Shown piece by piece: positions 35,321 through 46,528 of a stretch of DNA of 64,000 bases (position 1 is the first letter of the stretch; every line of letters starts with the position of its first letter). The notes beneath the pieces were generated by a model. That model was not told where the DNA came from and searched no databases. It saw only the letters and a program-made list of their open reading frames with translations. Source of the stretch: Seiridium cupressi (Eukaryota > Ascomycota > Sordariomycetes > Amphisphaeriales > Sporocadaceae); contig JARVKI010000025.1 in the NCBI GenBank assembly GCA_036674765.1, forward strand, positions 404,165-468,164, written 5' to 3'. The translations under genes were made by a program, and so were the position numbers.

Positions 35321-36111
35321 ATCTCTCAAGATCTTCTGTCTTGTCTGGCCATCCAAGGGTACTGAAAGGCCAGAGTCCAGCGCTGAACCAGGTGTCCAAG
35401 ACATCCTCATCACGTTTAAGTGTAAGCTTCTTACCTGGAAACTTTTGCTCTGCTTTTTCCTATGCCTCAAATTCTGTTCCGCCACACATCCAGTATTTGT
35501 CATCGGCATCACCACCGGCGTCTTCGCCCTCAACGCTGACGAAGTATGCCGGTGTTTGATGACCCCACCACAATTGCCTTGACAGGCACCAGTCCTGTAG
35601 GTTTCGCATCCACTGCAAGTATGATCGCTTTTGCACATCTGGCCGAATGACCAGCTCACCAGTCTCAACCACTGCAATGGCGGGTTTTTTAGCAGATGAT
35701 CACAGCACCAATGGACATATGAATACATACGTTGGGCGGTGGCATGGCGATGACATATTTTCCTCTCGTCTTGAGACTGCCATCCTTCTCTGTTTGAGGC
35801 TGAAACAACGCATGCTTTTTCCAGAAGCTGCACCACGCAGATTCGACGACCTCAGGGAGGTATGCCTTGCGGAAGTCGTCGTCCAATGGCTTCAAGATCT
35901 TGCGCTGTCCAGCAGGCGTGTTCTCGACCCAATCCTTGGCCTCGACCGCAGGAACGCCCCGACTCTTGACCTTCCTGTCTAATTTCTGCTGCGCTTGCTT
36001 TGCGAGATTCTCCTGCTTCTGCTTGAACTTCTCAAGCTTCAGCCGTTGCTTCTCACTCATGAGCCGCTCGGGGGGCTGTGTTGAAGGCATCCTGGATGGT
36101 GGCAGATACAA

Positions 36112-36816
36112 GGCGGCAATGGACGGCTAATGTAGTAAGTGTTCGGGTCAGAGGACAAAAGCCAAGACGGTTAACGGAGATCGAGAAATATGGGAGCCGT
36201 GGAAGTGGAAAGGTGCATTGCAAGTACATGTAGCCTTGGTGGCTCAAGTGGTGAGTCACGAGTTTTTCCGACGCCGCTCTCGAGATGTGTCATCCTTAAT
36301 CATGAGCGGGAATCGGGTTTTGCGAAAGCGAAAATCACTCGATTCAAGCCAGCACCTACTCGGGTAAACGCACTTCTCGATCAATTTCCTAGAATCATAA
36401 GTGGATGCTGCTAGCTATAATGTAGTTGTTAGCTTGGAGGTCGCGCGTTGAGGATTTCGCTAGCACTCGGCCACTGCGGGATCCTGCCCACTGAATAGCT
36501 GGACCATAATGTAGCCTGTCGAAGGTGGCCATAGCGCACTGGGGTCATAACCCAATGTGACGAATATAATTTCTAAGGTAAAGCGTAGAGTGAATGTTAT
36601 TACCAGGGTTTCTCTGCAAAATTACATAGCGCGTACGATTTTGAACAAGAGAAATAAATAATCAAGCAAAGAGTAGTTGAAGTGTGATGTATAACTTCAC
36701 GAATAAAAAGTTTATGGCTTGCTGAGTTCCTTGGTTAGATCAGGACATGTTCATTCTATTTGATTTCAAGGATACCCAAGCTACAGCAATCGTTTCATGA
36801 AGAAGCAGTCGTTTCA
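36112..36816. other. Intergenic
   Basis: No supported gene. The left edge may include remnants of the ValRS 5' region. Confidence 0.4.
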
Positions 36817-37674
36817 CTATGGAAAAACGCTCGTCAGGGCACTACCATAATCTGTGTACGAAGACCCCATCTTCTCAATATCATAATCATTCCAATATCC
36901 TCCGCCAGCGACGTCGCTATTCTGATTCCAGGTGCTGAATTTAGTCATTGCTTGTGCAGGTGTGGTGCCGTATGATGGCTTCGAGTCATTGACCACCCAA
37001 ACGATAGGCACAACCTTCATCCCCAACGACGTTTGCCAGCTTCCTGGATCATTTCCTGCCCCACCATCATAGCATTGAAGATAGGTCCTATCGAGAAGGT
37101 CGCTGAGTTGCTGCTTAAGAGAAGTCCAGAAGCTTGTATTCGTGTAAGGCGTGATAGCGTATTTATATCCAATATTCCCAAGCATCTGCGCGAATTTGAC
37201 AGTACTTAAAACGTCGTAGATTGACTCATCATCGTTGTTGACGGCATCGAGATTCCATGCTGTTTTCAGCGCCGCAAAATTTTGATACAGCCGTGTTTCA
37301 GGACCGGTCCCAGGGCTGGCCACCAGTTCGGCAACATGGGCGGAGTTCATACAGATCTCAACTCGATCAACGCTTGTAGTGCCCGTCTTGAACGACTGAA
37401 CCTTGTCGGAAAGCGCGCTGCCACCAACATACGTTCCATTGGAGGCGACCAAGACGTCCGAACTTCCAGCTGTGTTCGAATAATACATGATATCGCCATT
37501 ATCCAAGATACCAACGCCAAACATGATGAGACTATTGAAACCTGATGTTTTGATAGACGTAGTGTCCGATACCATTACATCTTTGAAGAGGAAGATGCTT
37601 CTGATGCCAGCTGCAAGGACATCTTGAACGAATATCTCGAGCCAAAAACGCCGGATCAGATTGTTGAACCGCAT
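36817..37674 (-). CDS. Secreted TIM-barrel-like fungal protein, N-terminus unclear
   Basis: A 285-codon frame resembling a conserved fungal secreted family often labelled 'coagulation factor 5/8 type'; the catalytic role is unknown. Core segments are VSDTTSIKTSGFNSLIMFGV, GDIMYYSNTAGSSDVLVASN, VDRVEICMNSAHVAEL, AVNNDDESIYDVLSTVKFAQ, YLQCYDGGAGNDPGSW, GMKVVPIVWVVNDSK and GGGYWNDYDIEKMGSSYTDY. The alternation of VEICMN, YLQCYDGG and VPIVWV strands looks like a glycoside-hydrolase-type barrel. The first about 30 residues (MRFNNLIRRFWLEIFVQ) do not form a signal peptide and look unlike a family start, so the true first exon is missing, altered or further upstream. The C-terminus ends naturally. 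Possible 5'-truncated gene. Confidence 0.68.
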   Translation of the reverse strand: MRFNNLIRRFWLEIFVQDVLAAGIRSIFLFKDVMVSDTTSIKTSGFNSLIMFGVGILDNGDIMYYSNTAGSSDVLVASNGTYVGGSALSDKVQSFKTGTTSVDRVEICMNSAHVAELVASPGTGPETRLYQNFAALKTAWNLDAVNNDDESIYDVLSTVKFAQMLGNIGYKYAITPYTNTSFWTSLKQQLSDLLDRTYLQCYDGGAGNDPGSWQTSLGMKVVPIVWVVNDSKPSYGTTPAQAMTKFSTWNQNSDVAGGGYWNDYDIEKMGSSYTDYGSALTSVFP

Positions 37675-38515
37675 ATTTCGATTGGAGACTGCCGGTACGA
37701 CTGGACGAACTGAGTCGCTGTCGATAATCCGACACGCACTGAAAACATCTCTTATAAGTCCTGCTTATCAACGCGGAGAACCTCCCACCATGAAAAGAAG
37801 CCAAGAAATCGGCAATCACAGATCATACGACGGCACTCCACTCCTGCACCGCAAGATATAGTAACGTCGCAAGAGCGCCGAGGGGGATGAGGGGTAACGT
37901 GTGTTTTGGAACCTCGAAATACGAGCTCTTGCTACCTGATATCGCGCCCGCGGCTAGAAGGACGAAGATCACCAACCGGTATCATTCGGTGCCCCACAAA
38001 TAAAATCTACGCGATGTTACCATCAAAACTCTAACTTTAAGTGAGTTCGGCTGATCATATTGGGAGTTCTAGACTTTATGAAAGGCTTAAGCATAGCTTA
38101 ACCTTGATCTCGAATCTGGAAGCCTCCGGGTAGTATGTTGACACTCACTGGTGGCTTTTGTTATGCCGCTTCCAGTCCGCAGATTGTGTATCTGCCGTTG
38201 CACTCCAATTCCCTATTTGGCAGGTACGTGAGTCGCAGTTACAGGATTGTAACACCACAACTGGGGCAGGAGAACGTAGACGAGTGTTATCGAAGAGCTA
38301 CATGTGCTCATGCCAAGCCGTCTTCGACATGGATGGAGGGGAGTGATAAGCAACTGCGAATCTAGGCAGGCTCATCGTAAATCGCATATCTTATCCTTGT
38401 CTCTCTCCACTCCAGAATACTCCAAATATACGGCAAAATGTTAGGGTCCCCTAAGATGCATGCCCCGGAGGCGACATCGTGAATGAAACTTTGTAAGGTA
38501 TGGACGAAACGTTAG
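37675..38515. other. Intergenic
   Basis: Contains the presumed 5' region of the minus-strand secreted-protein gene and the downstream space of the MFS gene. No further gene seen. Confidence 0.45.
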
Positions 38516-40453
38516 TCATGCGCTATCATGTCGTGCATTCTTACTCATATGGCGGAGTCTGCCTCCGTACTAGAATATGTTCAGTATTGTAAATGGACGG
38601 AGTTGATGATTGATAGACCTACCAAGTACATGATGAAGTTAATGGGAACAAACAGAGCGGCAATAGCTCCGAGGAGGGAATTTCCCGCGCCAACACCAAG
38701 CTTGCTGAACATCGATCGTGCCTATAAAAGATTAATTAGAGTTCGTGATTAGGAAAGGCAGGCACAGTAATCTTGGTCAACTTACAAACAGTGGAAATAC
38801 TGCTCCGAAAGAGGCACGGAAGAGTCCGTTTCCCGCAAAGACAGACGCTGCATAAGCGGGGTATGACATGCCGAGATAGTTCAAGACACCGTTGAAGAAC
38901 GTAACCAAGGCAACCGCAAAAAATGAAGAGCCGATGACAGGAACAATCCAATGGATGCTATCTCGAGCGGTCCAGCCGTACCAGAACAAGCAAACGGGCA
39001 GCGATATGGCACCGAACCATGTCGGTGGGAGAACGTGCTCAGGTCTGAAGCTGGGCCTAGCAACGCTTGGGACCAGGACTCGCTTCACCCAAACCAAGTA
39101 GCAGGCTACTGTAATTACGCTGTCCACGAAGATGCCGAGATAAACGAGGCCTTGACTTTGTGTGCTGAATCCGTAGATGCCGCCAAAGACCAAAGGGAAG
39201 GATTCAAACCAAATGAATAGAACGCCATACAACAGGGCCGTGTACAAATCGACCACGAAGACAATAGTCTCTGTAAAAGTCAGTTTGAACGCTCTGCCAA
39301 GGACAGCGAGGTGGTCCCTCATGGTATAGTTAGCCATGTCTATCTCAGACTGGCTTCTAAATCGGTTATCACCAGAGGCCAAACGCAATCGCTTGGCTCT
39401 CCGATATAAGATGTTGGCCTCGTTAGTCTCGGGCAAAAAGAAGAACAGGAAGATCCAGCAAAAAGCGCACATCCAAGTAAATATCCATATAGTCCACCGC
39501 CACCCGTAGACTGGGGCCACAAATCCTCCGATGAGTGGGCCGAAAACCAGGCCACACACACCAAATGATGACCAGATACATATTCCGAACGCCGCCCGTG
39601 CTGGCCCGTAGACATCCGTGATGGTGGCGCCGCCGGTTGCCAGAGTAGGGCTACCGACGAAGCCGGTCAACGTTCGGAAAATGAGGAACATGGTAATGTT
39701 TGCTGCGAACCCAGTGGGGAGCTGGAGAAGGATGAAAGCAAACAATGTCCAGACATAAATGGGGCTGCGTCCAAGTTTTGGGATCTCAGACATTGGTGAC
39801 CACAGCATAGGACCGAAGCCATACCCGCTGCCGGGACTTGGTCGTCAGCGAGCGCTCTACCGCCATAGTTTGACCGTGGTCTGCGGTTCGTACTTACACA
39901 CTGAAAAGCGACAGTCCCAGCGTTGCGACGATTTCGCTCACGCCAAACTCCTGCATCAGACTCTCTTCGCCGGGTACGTATAGAGAGCTAGCAATGTAAA
40001 CGACAAAGTTAAGAATACGCACTTGGGAAGCGATTATGAACTTCCATGTCTCGGACCAGTTCTGAGGGTTCTAGGTTGCTCCTTAGCCTCAATGACAAAG
40101 TTACTCATGGGTATGATGCATACCTCTGGGTCGTCGGGCCCGTACCATTCTACGAGGTGGATGTCTTGGTGTCTTCCGAAAGCCTGAGTAGGGTTGGTTC
40201 CATTCACTTGCTCCGCTCCATCGCGGTATGCCGATGTCGGGTTGGGGGGCTCTTTCTCCTGGCTTTCCCTTGCAGCTTGGGAGGATTCCGAGTTCCCAGG
40301 TGAAAAGCCGATTCTGTTACGAGAAGAGCTTTCCGTGCGCAATGATGTTTCCCACAAAGAACGATCGACTTCATCTGGACATGGAAACAGCCTTTTGTTA
40401 GATAGGAGGCGGACAGCCTGGCCAAAGGCGGTATCGCGGAATTGAGTAGTCAT
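38516..40453 (-). CDS. MFS multidrug/polyamine transporter (DHA1-like)
   Basis: Proton-coupled efflux permease of the plasma membrane. Five exons: 40453-40124, 40070-39898, 39827-38786, 38721-38623 and 38569-38516. Introns are 53, 70, 64 and 53 nt with good GT/AG ends, all phases agree, and the result is about 565 residues. A long hydrophilic N-terminus ends in VEWYGPDDPE|NPQNWSETWK, the DHA1 entry motif, then TM1 (VRILNFVVYIASSLYVPGE). The spliced VGYGFGPMLWSPMSEIPKLG is the TM2 region plus the loop 2-3 motif (SPMSEIPKLGR). GGATITDVYGPARAAFGICI and GPLIGGFVAPVYGWRWTIWI are the antiporter-type TM4-5 signatures. The central loop and six C-terminal spans follow, ending GGRLRHMSKN. Closest look: yeast TPO/FLU1-type drug:H+ antiporters. 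Intact. Substrate unknown. Confidence 0.92.
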
Positions 40454-43400
40454 CTCAAATGTAAAAGGTGGTCGAATACAAGTTCAAGAGAAGACATCTA
40501 GCAGCAATTTCTAGTCCATACTAATATAGTTCTTTATGGGATGGGTTCTTATCATTCAAGTCCGAAACCAGCGCAATCTGGGTCTACAGGCAGCGGGCTG
40601 ACGGGGGATGAATTAACGCCGTGGACGGCACCGCACGCCGCTTCCCGTAGCATTTGGCTCATCGAGGAACATTCATCCTCTCAGATCTTTCTCTTAGAAG
40701 TTGGATGCTCATTGCTGGGGGAGATGGCACAGGACAGGGATCTAAGCTTAACATAATGACAGTGGGTAGCTACGTCTCGCGGACTTAAGAGGACCTAAGC
40801 CCGCAGCCACCGCTACGATCTACAACATGCTCCACTGGCAATATCCATACAATGTACCTGGTTTCCCAGACGTGAGCCAGGGTACCTGAGCCCCGAAATC
40901 CGGGCCTCCGAAATTGGATGGCACGCCAAAACTGCCTACTTCAATACTCGGAAGTCCGGGTCATGCATGACATCTACCTATTTCATCGAACTTACAACAT
41001 GCAGGAGAAGGGTGTCGATGCATTAATCAATACGCTCACTGCGACATGATAGGGTATGTCTACTAAGACCGACTGCCGTGGCCCGTGTTGGCGTCGACTC
41101 CATTCTCTAGACTAGACTGGTGATATCGTCGCAATTGCAAATGCTATACCATCACACGCCAACACACTATACGTCTCAAAGCATTAGAATACGAGCTTAC
41201 TATGCTTCTTCGAAGATGAACCGTATAACCTATTACATATAAACAACAGGGACGTAGTACAAATGCCAGATTTCCCATTGTCCGTTACGTGCTTAAGCTC
41301 AGTGTCAATCGAAATACTTTTGGTCCAGCTTCCAGTGGTTCTAAGGCCCACAATCCAGTGTTATAATAGATGCGACGAGACAGGTATCTCAATCGACTTG
41401 CGGACGCGTTCGAAATTCCCACAATGATAGTCAAAACTGATCATTGGTAGAATCGAACGACATCTCGCTTAAGGATATTTCGAGCTAGACCACCCTGGGG
41501 AAACGTCTAAAACACTAGTGCCGAACCGATTTTCTCCCAGGGTTATTTTTCGACCAATATCTAGTTCAGCATACAATGATACACCCTAAACATCTATGGA
41601 AAACACCGATTATACCGCACTGCGAATCAAGCCATCCGCCTCGCGTACTCAAGGCCCTTGGAAATCATCTAACCTGACGTATAGCTATTCTAAGTTATGC
41701 TTGGGAATATACATGATGACATTTGGATAAGTGAATTGTGGGTTACGACATAGAACACCCTTACCCGCTTCAGCCTCGTCTTTGTGCCGAGGCGCTGTAT
41801 AGCGATAGCTTCACTGGGAAAAATGGAAACAGCACTGCGTTCGCTACGAGGTGTCGCCACTTTGCGAAACGAAATGGACATATGCAAACCTCAGGTACGA
41901 AAGAGGGTCTGGCCTGACTGCCGCTACAATATAGGGATGGCTTTCGCCCTTGTGGTTACCTGCGTCCAGGTTAGTGCTTCTTGACATTAGATGGCGATCG
42001 CAAGTGACGACGACATGATCAGTAATAGTGGGCCTCAACGCTGGTGAGACCAGTTTATCTCGATGCACCTCCATTTGAGCTATCTCGGATCCATATCATT
42101 TGCTGATATGAGTGTTTGAAATATATCCCATCAAAGTGATATGAATAGGGGACAATGCCCGGCGTGTCCTCTCAAGTGGAAGCTAATTAACGTCCTATTT
42201 AGCATAGGGTTCGACATTTCCGGAGCACTCATGCCGCAAACCATTAGTAGCATATAGAGACAGTATTTTTGAATGTCATTGAACTGACGTTCAAACATGG
42301 GAATCGAGGTCAGACTTAGCGTAGAACCTGAAAGCTATGGGTGTAGGTACTGGTATCCTGGGCATACTTAGCAAGGCAAAACAAATAGCCCATACATTTG
42401 ACGTCGATGCATTCAGCACATCAGTGACATACTGAGGCCTGGTGGTAGATGGTGCAGCTGGGGGAAGTTCCGTATTAACCCAGCCCCTATTTCTTGTCCT
42501 CAAGTACGTCACCGGTTGCTTGATGAAGTGCAGAGAGCTAACGCAGTTAAGACATTCAATGGCAATTTCACTTACCGCCGTCTCCAGCAGGACTTTGCTG
42601 GACGATCGGTTTAACAACACTCGCTCAGGATAATTGTGGTACCCAAGAGCAATTTTGGTACTCGTTCCTAGGCCCATTTATTAGGGCACACAATCGCCAG
42701 CATAGTTTCGCTTGAACTATTGCTTTTTGATGAACTGCGGTGACCATTTTAAACGACGACATCTTTCGGTTACATCTCAACATCAAATAGTACTTCCGCA
42801 CAACGACACTGTGCTTCTAACGCTTTTACGCCGTCTCTTGTAAATTTGCCACGCAGTGGGTCGAATATGTTCTGCCCCGTGTCCAAACCGATACAAGAGC
42901 GATCCCCAAACGTGGGGCGTGGTTCCACCGGCTGGATAACCGGTAATAGACTATTGTTCGGGAGTCGGAATGTGGAATGCGATTGGCTACCGGCAATGGA
43001 ATAATCGAGAACTAAAGTAGCAGTGTGGAGATGAGAACTGACATATCTTGCATCTTCAGGGGCCGTGGGTAATGGTAGGTCAGTCTAATTCGTGGATGCT
43101 ACGGCAGGGGTCAGGACAGGATAATAAGATTAGGCATTCCCCAGCGATGGCGTAGATATTGAGGAGCCAGAAATCGCAATGCAGGTTTTGATCGTCTTAC
43201 TATATGATGCTTTGACAGTATCGAATGAACGCGAAGTCAAGGCAACTCGTCATTGGTCCTCTTTGAAACATTGTAGAACCGTCTATGATAATAATAACAG
43301 GATACAACTTAAATATTGCTGGACATCAGAACCCCAGTTCTACGTCGAGTATGAACCGAGTTCATTGCCGAGAGTCAATTTTTATCAGAGCCTCAAATCG

Positions 43401-45200
43401 ATAGATAAGCTTTCTTGGTCGGCTCACCGTTTTCTCCGACTTGGCCAGGCCAAGCTCAATTCTCCCTCGCGGCAGCTAAAGCCAAGTCCGGCCCCTCTTG
43501 AGTTAGCGGCACCTGCTTCGAAGTGGCAAGAGCAATTATCAAAACGGAAATAATATCCAATAGCGACCTCTTCGGGCGGAGCTCCGTGTCAATTTGTGTA
43601 AATGGTATGCGGCCGGAAACGCGGCCCAAGGTAGTGTACACACCCGGTAGCCGGTTAGTTTACCCCAGGGAGTCATCCGCTTTTGTGGCTCGTAAATACG
43701 CTGTGACCTTACCTATTATCGTGAGTAGTCATTTTGGTCGATGTACTGGGAATTTCTTCCCAGAGCGCTAAGTCGTCATCATGTCGCAAGATTGTTTGTC
43801 TGGTATGAAAGACTCGTCCAGCTGAGCTCCGAGTCAAAGTGCCGAAGAGAAATACAATTGCTAGTTTACGCTACGCAGGTTGCAGTGTTCCGAACGAGTG
43901 GTACGCCGGCATCGCAACTATGAAGTCGTGTTCCATGGGGTCTAATTGATATCTAATAGACGCCAATCCCACTGATCAACATCAGCTCTTCTAGCACGAA
44001 CCGTTCGGCTCAGCATCCCGGCTGCCGGCTGCCCGATGCGATGAACATTACATCAATCGCGCTAAAGGCACGACTTCCCAATCGGTATAGCACTAGCATT
44101 CAACAGGTCTTCTCCGGCAAGCCACACACCCGGCGCAGATTTTGACTTGAGGAATTCCGGCAGTGGCTGTCTTCTAGAACTCTTGCCAACCAATTGGAAC
44201 TTCTACACATACACATAGGTACCCCACTACCTTAAGAATGGCTTGCATGGCATGCGAATGCGGCTCTGTGCTCCGGCAGTTCGATGCGGCATTGAGCGAC
44301 GGTGGCCGCACTGAGACATCGACGCACCGAATCGCTCAACAATAATACTCAGCCATCAAGCAACACCTGCAATACGTCTTCTCTTGCGCAACCCTGTCTA
44401 ATTGTTCAGCTACGGCACAGCAAGGCCCATCTGCTTCAGCTTTACAACAATGCGGAGCTGCCAACTTACGACAGTATGGAATCACTTGGGAATCACCCCC
44501 TGAGCTACCTCAGTGGACTCCCAGGGACCCGGAACTACCACGCGTGTCATGACAGCATGCACGAGACATGCACAAGATCCACTTGGATCTTGCTGGGTCG
44601 GCACGCAATTGGCTCAAATCGCAGTGACGGCGGCTGGTCTCGAGATAGCCACCGTCTAGTGCTGAACACTAAAGCGCACCAAGGGATCAGAGCGCAGATC
44701 TTCGACTCCTAGATTTTGCCTCTGGCTTCCATCGTGCCCGTCAGTTCCTGGTCAGTTGAAGCACGACAAAGGTACCCCGGTTGCCCTGATTCTGGTCTCG
44801 AACATGTCGCAGGCATTGACCGGCTTGGCAATCTTCTGGCCAAGCCATAGCCAATTTAGTCCCCGGCCTGATTTGTTCTATTCAGCCAAGCTTTCTCATC
44901 CGATCACCCTTCTAGCCCATGACAGCAAATTTGTCTAGTCCCTTGTTGGCCGTAGCTTGTCCGTAGCACAATGGAGAGCCGCCTAGATAGTGGCACCACA
45001 CGTGTGGATTCCATGGCCTTGGGTCCTTCTTTTCTTGATATAATCCGCGTACTCTCGCTCTGAGTCGCATGCCGCCTGATAACCGACCGCGTTTCAGGGT
45101 CCCTTGCTAATAGCGAAAGCATCATTCTGCATTTTGTTATTTTTTCCTGTCTAGTACTACCTCTCACTCCTTTACGCCGTGTAGGCAAACTCTATACGCA
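40454..45200. other. Long intergenic region
   Basis: Nearly 4.7 kb without a supported gene. Frames up to 136 codons occur (for example 44302-44712, and 42291-42677 on the minus strand) but show no motif, splice continuation or domain-like composition. C/T-rich sequence just before 45201 fits the promoter of the receptor gene. Confidence 0.5.
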
Positions 45201-46528
45201 ATGGCAGTCGAGAATCGCGGGCAGCAGATTTCTGCTATCGCCTGGACGTTCCTGACCGTTTCGAGCATCGCGACTCTTCTTCGAATTTATTGTCGTGGTT
45301 GGATCCTGAAAGCATTCGGTTCTGACGATTGGCTCGCCGTTGCTGCTCAAGTACGCTTCGCTGTCTGCTACATCACTAGTGCTTCGCTAACATGTGACAG
45401 ATTCTGTTCATCATCTTCTGTGCTTATGAGATTACTGGTGTGCATTATGGTACAGGGCAGCACATCAAGAATATCGTGGCGGAAAATATCCCAAAGGCAA
45501 TGCAGGTAAGAAGCACAACCAACAATCAATCAATCAACGTCGAGGATGCCAGGTCTAATTCGCTACAGATGTGGTGGACATGTGAACCGCTTTACGTCCT
45601 AGCGAACATGGCCATCAAAGCTAGTATTGCCATTTTCTTGCTTCGCCTCTGCATCACCAAGCTCCACAGAGTCATCATTTGGACCGTCATCGGTGTTACG
45701 GAACTTTACAGCTTGTTCTTCTTCCTGCTGTTCGTACTACAATGCCGACCTACGTCTCTGTTCTGGCTCCGCTACACTTCGAGTCCTCCTGAGGGAAGCT
45801 GCTTGGATGCATCGGTCGTCGCAAAGGCTTTCTATGGTTACTCTGCTGTCAGTTGCTGGACCGATTGGACATACAGTATCCTCCCAGTCTTCCTTGTTTG
45901 GAACCTCCAGATGAACACGCAAGTGAAGCTCTCAGTGATAGCTATTCTCGCGGCGGGTGCTATGTAAGAACATCTTTTCGCTCGGGCAGCCTGAAACAGT
46001 TACTAATCTATTTAATCATACAGTGCATCTAGCGCAACCATTGTCCGTTTCCCTTACCTCTACTCGTTGACCGACATCGACGATTTCCTTTACTCTACCT
46101 CCGATGTCGCGATCTGGTCGACCGTTGAAACCGGCCTCGGTATCACTGCAGCTGGCGTCGCCACCCTCCGGCCTCTTCTCAAGACATTCTTTGGCGGGGG
46201 CTCCTCTGCACGAGGCAATGGAACCTCGGCTCGACAATGGCACAGGACTGGCAGTGAGCACCCGCAAACGAAGGGAGAAGGAGGCGCTTTTGACATGCAC
46301 GACATCACCAGCAAGAAGTTCGGAGTCACGACTGTCATCGGCGACATGGATCTCGAGGGCCAGAGGGCCAAGGGCGATGCGGGATCCGAGGCTTCAGATT
46401 CCCTCAGGGGCCTAGACGACTGGAACAGCAGCCAATCAAATCTCGCGGACAAGGCCAACGAAGAGCCGAGGGGCAACAACGCCTGGAATATCACAGTCAA
46501 GAAGTCAATCGTCCAGACCAGAGATTAG
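45201..46528 (+). CDS. Rhodopsin-domain integral membrane protein (PTH11-like receptor)
   Basis: Seven-span fungal membrane protein of the rhodopsin-domain/PTH11-like receptor superfamily. Four exons: 45201-45350, 45401-45505, 45569-45963 and 46024-46528. Introns are 50, 63 and 60 nt and phases agree, giving about 384 residues. Landmarks: TM1 (AIAWTFLTVSSIATLLRIYC) ending in RIYCR, then FGSDDWLAVAAQ (the conserved DDW), the second exon with ITGVHYGTGQH, EPLYVLANMAIKASIAIFLL with RLC, WTVIGVTELYSLFFFLLFVL then QCRPTSLFW (conserved Q-C-xP), WTDWTYSILPVFLVWNLQMN (the D-W/LP-xxW-xLqm signature), ASSATIVRFPYL and WSTVETGLGITAAGVATLRP. A 100-residue charged cytosolic tail follows. Likely plasma-membrane sensor; ligand unknown. 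Intact. Confidence 0.92.

Larger units (their letters stand above)
33923..36111 (-). pseudogene. Valyl-tRNA synthetase pseudogene
   Basis: Parts of a eukaryotic ValRS appear in order. The N-terminal region has KAYLPEVVESAWCSFWKKHA and YVIAMPPPN, followed by a GTATGT donor. Then the sequence jumps straight to KRSYLQWMRNLQDWCLSRQL and WWGHQTPAYF, skipping the HIGH motif and the whole CP1 editing domain (several hundred residues). Next come [35 protein letters not shown] sequence, [15 protein letters not shown], the anticodon-binding domain ([40 protein letters not shown]) and the C-terminal coiled coil. Lesions: an 11-bp tandem duplication at 35299-35320 shifts the frame, TGA at 35164-35166 falls one codon before KMSKS, another frameshift lies near 35030, and a stop follows INYRFL near 34689. 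It cannot make an active enzyme, so an intact copy must exist elsewhere. The 5' end is approximate. Confidence 0.9.

Noticed and set aside
10867..40453. Secondary-metabolite cluster made of P450, zinc-cluster factor, SDR, AKR and MFS
   Set aside because: The genes are spread over 30 kb with unrelated genes and relics between them, and no PKS, NRPS, terpene synthase or DMATS backbone is present. Only the TF-SDR-AKR block is kept as a low-certainty idea.
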